Assembly: GCF_963678635.1 (NCBI RefSeq)
Contig: NW_026971278.1
Span: 165,393 to 229,392, forward strand
Reading direction: 5' to 3'
From: Symsagittifera roscoffensis
Lineage: Eukaryota > Xenacoelomorpha > Acoela > Convolutidae
Length of the DNA stretch: 64,000 nucleotides
The position numbers and the translations under genes are program-made. Position 1 is the first letter of the stretch, and every line of letters begins with the position of its first letter. The notes under the pieces are model-generated. The model had not been told where the DNA came from and did not search any database. It saw only the letters and a list, made by a program, of their open reading frames with translations. Of the stretch, positions 1-10,581 are shown piece after piece.

Positions 1-690
1 AAGTAGGAAAGTGGTTCACAGGAAGGGAACCCGACAAGTGCTGGACACGACAAAGAGACATGCAGCACCAACGGGACCGAACAGAGAAGGCACACAGGGG
101 TGTTCTGTTTGGTCAGTCGACGGACCACTGGGAGACTTGACTGGAAAAGGTGACCACTCAAGTGTGAAAGTGGTTTTGGTGAGTGGTGCGGGGCACGCTA
201 AGGAGACAAACAGCAGGGAATCAGAACAGCCAGAGTAGGACAGACAGGGGTGTTCTGTCTGGTCAAACGGGTCCTTTAAAATCCACATTACATTATAGGA
301 GATAAGTGTAAAATTGGTTATGCGGATTCCCACTGTTTTGAGGATACGTTTTTACTCAAGCAGAGCCTGGAAACAGGTTCTACAGTTTTCTCTCAAGAGA
401 CTTAGCGCCAATCGCGCTTAAGGTAATTTTCGGCTAAGCAACTCGAGAATTGGATAATATAACTAAATAAGTTTGATGCTAATTAGTTTTAACAACAGGA
501 GTAAGTCCTGTCTCTAGAATTCAAGTTTTGTATGTACCATCGGGACATTCAAACTGCCAGCCTTTCCATTGAAGGCTCACTCCAGTTTGTTCGAATAGTT
601 GTCCTTTCTCAAGTCTGTTCTCTCTTTTCCTGTTTCGGGATAAGACAGCTCTACTCTCTTATTATTTCGTGGGGCTAAATAGGGGGAGGT
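1..690 (-). repeat. LTR-like fragment, inverted
   Basis: Read on the minus strand, about 300-660 matches the LTR-like blocks at 21,470-21,700 and 27,070-27,290. Shared landmarks are AGAGCTGTCTTATCC, then a region around AACCTTCaATGGAAAGG, then AACTCAATTCT-like and TTCTCGAGTT-like blocks. It therefore looks like part of another LTR of the same superfamily in the opposite orientation to element A. A 20-bp near-direct repeat built on CAGGGGTGTTCTGT occurs at 95 and 245. No LTR terminus or target-site duplication could be fixed. No protein domain is seen here; the short open frames look like chance. Confidence 0.55.
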
Positions 691-1315
691 TGAAAGGGGG
701 CTGGTTAAGTTAGAGGTTGGCGGCTGCAAATTGTAAAAAGGGGGGACACACAAAAGTAACTAATCAATCGACATCATTGATTTAGTTACATTAGAATCTT
801 ACACACGTGAATTATGAAGAAAAGATATCCAAATTTAAGATCGAATTAAGGTAGGTACCCTGGTCAGATCGGGTGGGGAGAACGGAAATAGACAGTTTTT
901 GTAAACCGGAAGGAAAATAACCCATAAGAACGTTAGTAGGGGGGAGGAAAACGCGTGACATTCAGGTACCAGACATTTTTTCACAAAAGGACGACATTAA
1001 TCACCTTTGAATTTTAAATGGCTCCATCTTTCTGTTTTAATCATTTTTCTCGTTGAAGTTTTTATGTTTTCGGTACCAATTTTATCGGTTTTGAACAAAC
1101 AGGTGATCAAAAGACACCTGCGAACAAGTTGGGTTTCAACTTGCATCAGATTAATCAAGGGAGCTAAATACAGGGATTTAGTAATTGAAAATTTTGGCCA
1201 ATAAGGTTGGCTTTTGGGAAAATTTTTATACTAGAGCTCAAATGGTGGTACCAGGGATAGTGGTTCAAGAGTCCCAACAACGAAGAAGAAGAGATCCGAT
1301 TGTCCCAACACTTGG
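691..1315. other. unassigned AT-rich DNA
   Basis: Noncoding stretch with several G-rich purine runs, for example near 680-750 and 935-950, which could be remnants of polypurine tracts. A 65-codon frame at 1,007-1,204 has a hydrophobic start but no recognisable family. I see no gene that can be supported. Confidence 0.4.
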
Positions 1316-1690
1316 GCGGAAAAGTCTTGGGACGACACGGAAAAGTCTTGGGACGGTACCAAGAAGTCTTGGGACAATACCAAGAAGTCTTAGGACAGTG
1401 CGGAAAAGTCTTGGGACAGTGCCGAAAAGTCTTAGGACAGTACGGAAAAGTCTTGGGACAGTACCGAAAAGTCTTGGGACAGTACGAAGAAGTCTTGGGA
1501 CAGTACAGACAAGTCTTGGGACAGTACAGAAAAGTCTTGGGACAGTACGAAGAAGCCTTGGGACAGTACGGAAAAGTCTTGGGACGGTACCAAGAAGTCT
1601 TGGGACAGTGCGAAGAAGTCTTGGGACAGTACGAAAAAGTCTTGGGACAGTACGGAAAAGTCTAGGGACAGTATCAAGAATTCTTGTAAC
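1316..1690. repeat. 21-bp minisatellite, about 17 units
   Basis: A tandem array with a 21-bp period built around AAGTCTTGGGACAGTACGG, about 17 units, mildly diverged. Because 21 is a multiple of three, several frames on both strands stay open and give low-complexity peptides of 7-residue period. These are best read as a by-product of the repeat and not as genes. It lies just upstream of gag of element A. Confidence 0.9.
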
Positions 1691-2048
1691 ACTTAAGTAA
1701 AAGTACAAAGGACCGGTCAGAACGATTAAACCACAAAAAATACGCTCTATTAAGATCACGTATTGAAAGATTTTTTCTTAATAGAATTAGGAATACCTTT
1801 TAGAATTTTTATGCTTAGAAAAGAATCTTGTAAAGATTAATATTAATAATAGAGAAAATTGTAAATAAAAACCATGAGGAGAAGTAGGGTACCAATAGCA
1901 GAAAAAAAGAGTTCTAGCTTGAAAGACAAATCATAACTCGTCGCAACGGAAACCAACGCCGTCGGACCAAAAAATAATGAGAAAGAACTTTTCAGTGAGC
2001 ATGGTCAACACATGAAGCGCAAAGGAGAGCAAGACGAAAGTAAGCGCT
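1691..2048. other. unassigned leader upstream of gag A
   Basis: AT-rich sequence between the minisatellite and the first gag frame. It occupies the place of a 5' untranslated leader of element A, but I found no similarity to the leader of element B (30,650-31,285) and no convincing primer-binding site. Confidence 0.35.
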
Positions 2049-2760
2049 GTGGAGGGACGGACGGTACCTGCTATAGAAATTGATCTTGAGACACCAGATC
2101 AGAGTGTTGATGAGGTGGAAAGGAAAACAACGGAGTCAACGCCGATGCCAAATGCGGAAGAACAAGAAAAGAAGACGATGGAGTTCTCGCCAATTGACAC
2201 CGTGGAGGACACAACAAGCAACACGCCGGAAATAATAAAAGATGATTCTCAAACAAAAAGAACTTCATTCACAGAGAGGATCACAATAATGGTCTGAATG
2301 AAACCAAGAGATAAAGAAGAGGTAGAACCAACGGCCGAGAAAGGCAAAACGTTTAGAACAGTTTCCACGATAACAACAGAGGCCATTCAAAACAATGAGC
2401 AAATCAAACATGGGGCATGTGCTAGCCACGAAAAAACAACCTCTCTCTAGCTGGGCGATTTGATGGCGAAGTTGGATCAAATCGACAAAAAACTGATATG
2501 CAGTGAAGAGGATCGACAAGTACTAAAAAAGGAAATATGATACAACAAGAACGAGAACCTAGATAATTACTTCAGCCTGGCGAGGGCGACGGAGGAGAAG
2601 CTGCTGCAGATGTCAGACAAGGTAGAGGCTACTGACAAAGAGCGCGAGAAAAATCTCAAAAAGGACATGCAAGAAATGAAGCAACGATATGACACGGTGA
2701 ACAACAAGTTCTCTGGAGACGAGAATAGACACACTGAGCAAAAATCTTGTGCCATACACC
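2049..2760 (+). pseudogene. gag: gag N-terminal region, coiled coil (element A)
   Basis: An 82-codon acidic frame (2,049-2,297) rich in E, T and P is followed, after stops and a frame change, by a charged helical stretch (about 2,455-2,755) full of E, K, D and R in heptad-like spacing, which I read as a coiled coil. The same order, an acidic N-terminus and then a coiled coil just before the capsid region, occurs in element B (31,286-32,800). Assignment to gag rests on this position and on the capsid that follows. Confidence 0.6.
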
Positions 2761-3630
2761 CAAACTAGATGCTCTCTTGAGAATCTCTACAGCACAAGAC
2801 AAGCTGGCAACAGACAGAATGCAAGGCAAAAGAGTCAATTTTGTAGAACCACAACGGAACAAGCGGGAGTCCACACCGTTACACCGGGGTGCAGCGATCA
2901 TAGGACCACGGGGGCAAGACAATTATGAAGAGGGGAACCCCAAATACGACAAATGGTCCAGCGGATTCCACATCGAGCAACAATGTAGGAGCCGATGCCA
3001 TGACGTGGACTAACACCTGGGAAATGATGAATAGGACACTGGAAGCGTACACTACAAGGAACACTGACTCGAGTGAAAGAGGAAGTGGCAAATCCAGGAA
3101 AACCTTCAAGAAACCAAAGGAATTTAAAGACGACTGAGATGGATGCATCGACATGGGTAGAAGTCATGAGACTACATTTGGAACAAGACAACTTGAATGA
3201 CGAGAGACAGGCCTGCACGGCAATACTGAGCAACTTAGAAGGCACAGCGTTAAAATGTGTAGTTGCAAAGAAAGAAGAGGAACGTGATACTGCGGACAAG
3301 ATCTTCGAGATTTTGTTGAACCGATTCGTATCAGGAATGAAGGGCCACCAAGCTATGATGAGCTTTCAAAAGAGAAGACAGAGGGACGATGAATCAATCG
3401 ATTAGTTCCTGGATGATCTTGAGAGCTTGAGAAGAAGGAGTGATCCTGAAGAATCAACAAACAGAAGGAACTTCAGCATCGCCTCAAAGTTTATCGATGG
3501 GGCAAAAAATGACAATTTGAGAACAGTGTTGGCAACGTACTATACACTGTCGAAAGATAATGCACCGACTCCGGAATAGATGAGACAAGAGTCAAGGGAG
3601 TACAAGTTAATGAAACCGAAGAAGTATCCC
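2747..3630 (+). pseudogene. gag: gag capsid region (element A)
   Basis: Contains a retrotransposon gag (capsid) domain at about 3,100-3,600, recognised by W-x-E-V-M-x-L-H-L-E, then L-x-G-T-A-L, then a segment ending in FLDDLE and a conserved ASKFIDG. All these blocks recur in elements B (33,100-33,600) and C (48,240-48,620). In-frame stops interrupt it: TAG replaces Lys before FLDDLE (about 3,403) and Glu at about 3,578. Upstream, a frameshift at about 3,135 separates a Ser/Thr/Asn-rich linker from the capsid. The capsid would build the virus-like particle. Confidence 0.8.
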
Positions 3631-3648
3631 TAATCAGAAAATAGAAAC

Positions 3649-3945
3649 ATGCAGGGAGGAAGTCAACCACAGAGGGCGTTGTGGTGCAAGCCTAGAGATG
3701 ATATAGACAAACGCAGGTCATGCGCAAATTGCGGATCAGCGGACCATCATGTGGCGGATTGCACGACGTACAAACAAGGCGTGAAGAGTCTGGGATATGC
3801 GCCGGATGAAGAAGATATGAGCCAGACGGAGGAACATGAGTTCTATAGTGGCTTGATCATCAAAATTGGTGCAAAGTGATTCTTCTGCAATCAAGAAGGC
3901 CACTTCAGGAATGATTGACCGTTGTTTTGGGAAGCAGTGAAGAAC
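3649..3945 (+). pseudogene. gag: gag nucleocapsid, two CCHC knuckles (second broken)
   Basis: The first zinc knuckle is intact at 3,721-3,762 with perfect CX2CX4HX4C spacing. The second lies at 3,877-3,918, but both its first and last Cys codons have become TGA, so the reading frame ends inside it. Elements B and C keep the second knuckle (33,852-33,893 and 48,843-48,884). Nucleocapsid knuckles bind element RNA. A basic linker precedes the first knuckle. Confidence 0.85.
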
Positions 3946-4735
3946 CAAAACCACCCAAGCACAAGCTAGCATTAGCTGCGGTACAGAACACGAGAAAGAG
4001 GCAAGCTGAATTTGACACGGAAAACTCGAAGGCACCGAATGCAGAATTACCGTTAAAAACGGTGAAGGCTGTAACGCAAGTCAAAAATGCCATAGAAACT
4101 GATGCCAGGAATTCTCTGGCAATAAACTATGAGAAACCAGCTGCGGAGGCTATCAACAAAGTGAAACAGGACCTAGCTACGAAAGAGATCGAGCAAAGAC
4201 TGAAGCAGGAGATCGAAAGGCAGAAGTTGAATGAGACATTGTGTAGGCCGGTGCCAGTACCAGGGCTGAGACGGGAGCGACAAGGAGTGGAAATTGCAAC
4301 ACTCTAAAAATGGTGACGGGAAAATCATTCGGAATAACAAAAATCGGAGCTAGAATAATGTCGATAATCACTGTGGGGGGCCACGAAGTAACGAGAAACC
4401 TGAGTGAGCCAAGCGATCAGACGATAATGCACATTGATGTGTACCCAGATTACTTAAGTGCAATAAGTCCACGGACAATTTCTAGAGCTGTGAGGTCACT
4501 ACTCACAAGAAGCGACAGCAAGTCAGTCCGCGTCGAAAACAGATACACGGAGCCTTATTGTCCACATGAGGTGATGTTAAACATAGATGGACTAAACATT
4601 TACACGAAGACTATGATAACATGTGACGAAGACCAAGCCGGACAGATCTACGTGGGCAGAGAAGAACTGAAAGTGAGATCGATTGGACACTGCGCCATGT
4701 TGGAAGAAGCTATCGGTACGGAAGCAGCTGTATAA
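3915..4735 (+). pseudogene. gag-protease linker region (element A)
   Basis: Two frames, 3,915-4,307 and 4,310-4,735, offset by a frameshift. The first is a charged helix rich in K, E and Q. The second matches a conserved module in B (about 34,240-34,690) and C (about 49,250-49,690), marked by RNLSEPS, an arginine-rich middle, a conserved L-N-x-D-G-L-x-I-Y and a terminal GQIY-G-x-E-E-L-K-V-R. It lies just before the protease and may include the protease N-terminal strand. I do not recognise a named domain. Confidence 0.6.
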
Positions 4736-5140
4736 GCACACATGCTTGACATAACCCGCAAGAAGACTCTGTTGCGCGGGTTACTACAAACGGGAGCGGT
4801 CTTGAGCGTTATACCAATCGAAACTTGGGAGCGAATGGGCTTCGACAAAGACGATTTGATAGACTCGAGAATACGGCTATCAGCTGCAAACAAAAGGGCG
4901 CTGCGGGTACTAGGCAGGAGACCAATAATTGCTCTAAACTTGGGGGAACGCAACCCTTGAATGAGATTTCTTGTGGTGGAAAACCTAGTTGAGTCTGACG
5001 AATTCATTTTAGGCAGAGACTTCATCAGAAACTTTTGACGTAACAATTGATCTGAACAATGCCATGTTCAGGATTCAGAACCCGGAAAGGAAGTACGTTA
5101 TTAAACCGGTAAATTTAAAAATGGCAAATGAGATTATATA
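4736..5140 (+). pseudogene. pro: aspartic protease (element A, active-site Asp lost)
   Basis: Retropepsin-like protease. The active-site triad region reads L-L-Q-T-G-A at about 4,781-4,798, where element C has L-L-D-T-G-A, so the catalytic Asp is now Gln. A flap-like region follows, and the distal ILGRDFI motif at about 5,010-5,030, typical of Ty3/Gypsy proteases, is present in another frame. Stops occur at about 4,960 and 5,037. The enzyme would cleave the polyprotein during particle maturation; this copy cannot. Confidence 0.8.
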
Positions 5141-5150
5141 ACCGGTATTC

Positions 5151-5522
5151 TTGAGAAGGAGGGTGAAGCTGAAAGCAAACCAAGTGGTGGCAATTGTAAG
5201 CTTGCAGATGAAAAATTATAGTGAACTAAGTGGCAACAAGCAAGTATGCATAGTCCCAAATCCAAAAAGTCAAAGTGCTGCTGTTTTAGGAAGATCCTTC
5301 TCGATAACCAAGAGCGGTCTCTGCGTTAGTGTCTCGTTGAATACTCTTGATATACCCATCACAATCCAGCAGGGTAGGGAACTGGGATACGCTTTACCTG
5401 TGAAAACCCGATATGAACTGACTGAAAATGTAAAAGAAAATGAAGTTCTTGATTGTCCGATGCATAGGGACAAGATTTGTATCTTGTGAAGATTAAAGAG
5501 AATAAAAGATTCATCAGGTCTT
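5151..5522 (+). pseudogene. protease-RT connector (element A)
   Basis: A 112-codon frame with a beta-rich pattern (VVAIVSLQMKN, VCIVPNPKSQ, then a conserved I-Q-x-G-x-x-x-G-Y-A). The same segment is in C (50,060-50,347); B keeps only its last part. It sits where Gypsy elements have the strand-rich region between protease and RT. It recalls a dUTPase-like beta barrel, but no dUTPase motif is present, so no enzyme is claimed. Confidence 0.45.
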
Positions 5523-6528
5523 GTGAAATCACTTAAGTCAGAGACGGACGATGGACTTTCGAGCTGTTCGAATTTCCGAGAAAAACCCACTGTAGAGGAA
5601 ATGGAAATGGATAAACCGGTTTTGCCACAAATAGAGCACTTAAGGGGCAAAGTAACGGACGAACAGCTCGAAGCCATCAAGGACGTACTAGAGCAGAATG
5701 AGGACATTTTTTCGAAACATAAGGCAGACATTGGAGATTGTAATTTTGTTGAAGATGAAATAGAGCTGGAAGAGTTGGCGGTACCGCACAGGGAGGATGC
5801 GAGGCGCATGACCCCACACAAATTGGATGCATGTAGAAAAGAGATAGAAACCTTACTAGAGTATCATATGATAGAACCATCCAAATCACTGTGGGCGTGG
5901 GGAGTAGTGATGGCTAAGAAGAAAGGCGACCAATTAAGGTTTTGTTGTCACTTTCGATATCTGAACTCCGTCACGGTGAAAGATGCCTATCCCATACCTA
6001 GAAGTGATGAGAGCCTCTCAAAGTTAGGGGACGCAAAATTTTTTTACGACTCTTGATTTAGGATCAGCTTTTTGGCAGGTTCCACTGAGGAAGCAAGACA
6101 GGAACAAAACAGGGTTTGCCTGCGAGCTGGGACTGTTTCAATGGAAAAGGATGCCCTTTGGTCTTTGCAACGCCCCGGTTACGTTTTAACTATTGATGGC
6201 ACACGCATTGATAGGTGTAACGAAGAAATACGGCAACCTGGCAATGTGCTACGTGGTTGACTTGGTAATTGCGACGCCGACACTAAAGGACCATATCGAG
6301 CGACTCGACGAGGTGTTCGCCTGCAAGAAGAGACCGGGACTAAAATGCAAACCATCGAAGTGCGAAATTTTCAAGGACTCGATTAAATACCTGGGGAGGA
6401 TGGTGGATAGACATGGCATCAGACCAGACCCAAATACAGTAGCAGCGGTTCTGACCTGGAAATCGACAAAAACGGAACATCAACTAATGAGCTTCTTGGG
6501 TTTTGCGAACTATCAGGGAGTTATTTAA
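5523..6528 (+). pseudogene. pol: reverse transcriptase (element A, YVVD)
   Basis: RT of Ty3/Gypsy type. Order: the pre-palm IFSKHKADIG, then M-I-E-P-S-K, V-V-M-A-K-K-K-G, the palm motif L-R-F-C-C-x-F-R-Y-L-N, DAYPIPR, L-x-L-G-S-A-F-W-Q-V, PFGLCNAP and the catalytic box at 6,250-6,261, which reads YVVD instead of YVDD. An indel in a T run near 6,040 and a stop at about 6,190 break the frame; the tail with SIKYLG and GFANY runs to 6,528, where it shifts again. The loss of one of the paired metal-binding Asp would kill polymerase activity. Confidence 0.9.
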
Positions 6529-7100
6529 GGGCTATGCGGACAAAGTGTACCCGATGTAACAACTAATGAGGCACAAAGGCAAGAAATTCACGTGGACAAA
6601 TGCAGCAGGAGAGTCATTCCAGAGAATGAAGAAGGAGTTTTGTGAAGCACCGGTGCTAGGGATGCCAACGGAAAAAGGAATGTACTTGCTGGACTACGGA
6701 TGCTTCGGTAGTAGCGATTTTTGGCATTGTCCATCAAGAACAGGAATGAGATGGGAAGACAGTTTTGAGATCAATAGCATACGGGAGTAAAGTCTTGAGT
6801 GATACGAAGATGAAGTACGGGGCGCCTAAAGCAGAGATGTTCGCGGTGGTTTTCTTTGTCGAAAAATGCAGGGCATACCTAGGTAGCGAGCTGTTCAACT
6901 TACGAGTCGTCAACAGGGCACTCAGCTGGTTGAAAACTTACTCAATGGATCAGAGCTACATTGGGAGATGCTTTGTTCGCCTGGATGAATACAACATGAT
7001 AATTGAGCATAGGACAAGAGACAAACATCAAAATGCCGATAACTTGAGTAAGAAGACGGAGTTCTACGAAAGACAGGAACAGAGGGAGACAGATAGGCCA
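6529..7100 (+). pseudogene. pol: RNase H and RT connection (element A)
   Basis: RNase H follows RT directly. The first catalytic block (L-D-T-D-A-S in element C) is split here by a single inserted base near 6,694, so the frame 6,566-6,790 leaves it. The frame 6,765-7,616 resumes with A-P-K-A-E-M-F-A-V-V (the Glu block), then L-R-V-V-N-R-A-L-S-W, where the Asp of the D-N-R block is now Val, and ends with the H-Q-N-A-D block. It degrades the RNA strand of the hybrid. At least two catalytic acids are compromised. Confidence 0.85.
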
Positions 7101-8060
7101 GAAATCAAAGATGACTTCTCCTTCATGGATAAGGAAACGTATGATAATCTTCCACTCACGAGATGGCTCGACAAGTCTGGCAAACCTATAGAAGATCACC
7201 CCGAATTACCAAAGGAGTGTCCAGAGAAAACAATCTTGAAAAGAACCCAAGGGATGCCAATGGAGATAACGCTCAAGTCGAAAATTGTGAGGGAGACACT
7301 CAAGGCAAAAGGCTATGATCTCAACCGAGTAGAAACGGGAAGGGCAGAGATAGCTGATGACTTGGTGAGATTACTCGAGAAACTGGCAGACGATAAACCC
7401 GTGGTCGAAGAAAAGGGTAAAGAGGAACCAGAAGTCACGATATTGAGAAGAAATGATGCGGATGGTAGCGAGGACTGCTTGAAAAAAAAAAGAATTCTGA
7501 TGGAAAAGAAGTCGTGCAGTCATTGGTTGAGAGAATCCCTGAAGACATACTTAAGCGGACTATGGTTAGGAAGAAGAAGGTGGCATTCAAGGAGAAGGCT
7601 GAACACCTTGCACTGAGTCAAGTGTCCGCGGAGTGGCCCACTGCAGAAGATGCTGAAGAAGAAAAATTGTCCGGGGATTGTGAAGAATGGGATGAAGACT
7701 CAGAGAAGAGCAGCGATGACCAAGATAGTCTATGCATGATATTGGCAGAAGATAAGATGAGCTACAGACGGATCCCTCCTCAGGAACATACAATTTGGAT
7801 CAGCAGGAGTTGCGCGGAGGTGAAGAGCTTGAGAAAATTGCAGTAAAAAGGAAACCGTTCAGGGAGCTATCATGCAACTCAAATGTCACAACAAACCTGG
7901 TGCCAGAAGATGATAGGAAGGTCTTGAGGAGGATAGTTTGCGTCAAACTGAGAGATGACATCCACAGTCCCGGAGAAATGAATGGTCAGATAATGGCACT
8001 GAAGGAACACGTCAAGGCCAGATATAGGCTGTCGGATCTGATAAGAGCCTGAAAGAATGA
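7101..8060 (+). pseudogene. long RNase H-integrase spacer domain (element A)
   Basis: About 320 codons lie between RNase H and integrase, far more than the short tether usual in Ty3/Gypsy pol. It begins FSFMDKETYDNLPLTRW and continues as a charged, helical, poorly conserved region. A run of ten A at 7,482-7,491 coincides with a frameshift. Its counterparts are in B (36,369-37,001, 40,409-41,290 and further copies) and C (51,950-53,290). The end, V-K-A-R-Y-R-L-S-D-L-I-R-A, is conserved in all and leads into the integrase zinc region. Function unknown. Confidence 0.6.
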
Positions 8061-9395
8061 CAAGATGACAAGCCACCTCTCCAAATGGATCCGGACGGGA
8101 GCCAAAGAGAAAGGGGACCTGGAAGAAGACAGCTACAAGATCTTGAGCCAGTTCTACAAGTAGAGAAAAGATTTACTGTATCACCCAGCTCATGGAGTGG
8201 TAGCATGCAGGAGAAAGGATGAGGAGAATATACTACACAAGCATAACCTCAACATACCACCACAGTTGTACCGGACGGAAGTGTTAATCTGATCGCAAGA
8301 TCAAATGGGGCATCAGGGGATAGACAAAGTGCAACAGAGAATACTACACAGGTTTGATTCGCCGGGATTGAGAAAGGCTTGCAAGAGATGGGTGAACGCA
8401 TGTCTGGCATGTCTACAGGTGAAAGACCCAGGGAAGATGAAGTTCCCACTCAAGTCCGTTGAGAGCTTGGAAAATAACGAGGTTGTGCAGATAGACCATC
8501 AGAAGATCTGCATGACAGAGTCGGGATATAACCAGATACTGGTCATAATAGACCACTTTACGAAGTTGGCAGAAGCGGTGCCCTGTCAAACAGCCTCAGC
8601 CGAGGAGACTTGTGACCACTTGATAACACATTGGACATCACGATATGGTTGTTCAATGACATTTCAGTCGGACAACGGGAAAACCTTCGTGGGTGACCTG
8701 ACAGAAGAATTGATAAAGAGGTCACACATTGCTCAAGCGCACTCAACGACGTACCGTCCCCAGACCAACGGGTTAGTGGAGAGACAGAATAGAACGTTGG
8801 TGAACATGCTGAGGGTATACTGCTCAAGATATATGACAGACTGGGATAAATATCTGCCGCAAGTGGTAGGGGCGTACAACAGCACGCAACACTCGACAAC
8901 AGGAATCAGTCCCTTCATAATGTTAACGGGCAGGGAGAGAGCAAAGCCCCTAACAATCTTTTACCCAGAATACGAAGGGAAAAATACGTCGCCTCAAGCT
9001 TATGTGAAAGAAGCGGTCAAGAGCAGCAGGAACTAAACGAGCTCTGCAGGAGGAACATGGCGCAAGCACAAATGAGGCAGCGGAAGAAATACGATGAGAG
9101 GACACTTCAAGCGAAACCTGATGCAGTGGGCCAATACGTCTGGGTGTTCCAGAACATCATACCTCCCAAGGGGACGAAGAAACTACTTAGGAAATGGCGT
9201 GTACCATTCATGATAGTACACCAGAAGAGACGGTTCTACCGCTTGAGTAAGGGACAAGCAGCGCATTATGAAAATCTGAAACCTCATGTCCCATCTCCGG
9301 AAGACTGGTGCTTACCGCAGAATATGGAGGGACTGGAACCTATTAGTAGAGCCAGCATGCAAAGTGAACGAAAAAGGCACCAGAGAAAAGAATGA
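8061..9395 (+). pseudogene. int: integrase (element A, catalytic triad intact)
   Basis: The N-terminal zinc region at 8,250-8,420 keeps MGHQG and C-x-x-C, but its first His is now Gln. The catalytic core lies in one open frame, 8,305-9,036: D at 8,494, D at 8,671 (Q-S-D-N-G) and E at 8,779 (P-Q-T-N-G-L-V-E-R), giving DX58DX35E, the retroviral-integrase spacing. The C-terminal part, 9,057-9,395, has V-G-Q-Y-V-W-V-F and a K-K-L-L-R-K-W-R-V-P-F block typical of Gypsy integrases. Stops occur at 8,050 and 8,161, and a frame change near 9,036. It would join element DNA to the chromosome. Confidence 0.9.
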
Positions 9396-9846
9396 TGGCA
9401 ACGAGGACGTCAGCATGGACGATAATGAAAAGATAGAAACAGACTCAGACGCGGAATCCTTTGCGGAAGAAGACTGGAATGATCCAGAGCAGAACGAAGT
9501 GCCAAAGTGGACGGAACCAGACTTGCCGGTAACAGCAGGAACAAGGAGTGGCAATCGCAAACGGACAGGCATGAGGTACAATAGGTACGGGGATGACTTC
9601 TTGATTGACACGATACAGCCTGATGAATTAAGCGAAGAATTACTGAGTGTCGGCGAATTGGTAGCCGACAATGAATGGCAAATCATCAACGACAGCAAGC
9701 ACTACCCGCAGGAAGACTACTCCACACCAGAACAAGAAACAGATCTGGAGAAGAGCGAGATAGAAAAGAGGGAACACACAAACTTGAGGATACTAGAATT
9801 GATGCGCGGTGTCAAGAGCAAAGGAGATGAAGAGCAAAGCATCTAG
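9286..9846 (+). pseudogene. acidic post-integrase linker (element A)
   Basis: A 186-codon frame overlapping the end of integrase in another phase. It holds an acidic stretch (E-D-W-N-D-P-E-Q and many E and D) and shares EDW-DPEQ-EVP and EPDLP with the tails of B (42,420-42,500) and C (54,570-54,640). The order, integrase C-terminus, acidic linker, macro-like domain, is the same in C, which suggests one continuous polyprotein. No enzyme motif is seen. Confidence 0.55.
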
Positions 9847-9899
9847 CAGGTAGATATGTCAACAAAAAAACATGTGAAAACGAAAGATCACCTCCTCGG

Positions 9900-10581
9900 T
9901 TGGACAGCAAGATAACGCCAGAAAATTTAGACCCAGCATCATCGACGGGGACGTCGATAAATATTTTTGTCCGGGGAGTGGGGGTAGGACTTACCCACAC
10001 CAAAAATTTGATGTTAAGAAACACAGAGAAATGAGAGAGACCAGCGGGCTGGAACTGTATGAGGAAGAGGCTGAGCCTACCATAGGACGAAAATTCAAAA
10101 CGAAGTTTGAAATACCCAATGAATATTCGAAAAACATCCTGATCACGGACAGCGACTTCATTTTGTCAGACAGGACTAGCGCGATCTGTATAACGGCGGA
10201 CAGGAGCTTCAAATTGAGACTAGAGGCCGACTTTAAGAGAGAATATCAGAACCTGGAGTTTCTATTTAGGCAGAGACTGGGCTGGGAGGATTGGCTGTTT
10301 TTCCCCCATCAGTTTCACAAGTTCCGGGAAAATACCTGTGCTTTCTGGTAACGAGGATCAATGAAAGGAACACGATAGCGCCTGAGCACGTAATGTTGGC
10401 ACTAACGAGGCTGAGAGACTTCATGGTCGAAAGAGGGATGATCGAGGTCTCGATGCCGGTCTATGACCCAAACAGGGGCACGTTGAACCCAAGGGAATTA
10501 TACGCTATCCTACCCGTGGTCTTTGCAGAAACGGAGATAATGGTACACCTACACAAGAAACACTACTTGAGTATCGCCTGA
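9900..10581 (+). pseudogene. macro-like (TARG1/ALC1-type) domain (element A)
   Basis: Two frames joined by an indel near 10,277 make a module of about 200 residues. Key parts: an N-terminal G-T-S-x-N-x-F-V-R-G-V-G-V segment, I-L-I-T-D-S-D-F-I-L, a helix ending DFKREYQNLEFLFRQR, then G-G-L-A-V, G-K-Y-L-C-F-L-V-T-R, a helix, V-S-M-P, R-G-T-L, and the ending FAETEIMVHLHKKHYLSIA. This order of strands and helices resembles small macrodomains of the TARG1/OARD1 type, which hydrolyse ADP-ribosyl esters, especially the Y-L-I-T-K, L-S-M-P and final I-x-V pattern. The match is from memory. The Gly-rich loop and the catalytic Lys/Asp of TARG1 do not seem conserved, so activity is uncertain. Element C keeps the N-terminal two thirds. 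Confidence 0.6.

Noticed and set aside
1185-1700. 171-codon plus-strand and 164-codon minus-strand repeat proteins
   Set aside because: The 21-bp minisatellite has a period divisible by three, so open frames arise in several phases on both strands; no start context or flanking domain supports them.
5151-5489. dUTPase between protease and RT
   Set aside because: The strand pattern is suggestive, but none of the dUTPase motifs is present.
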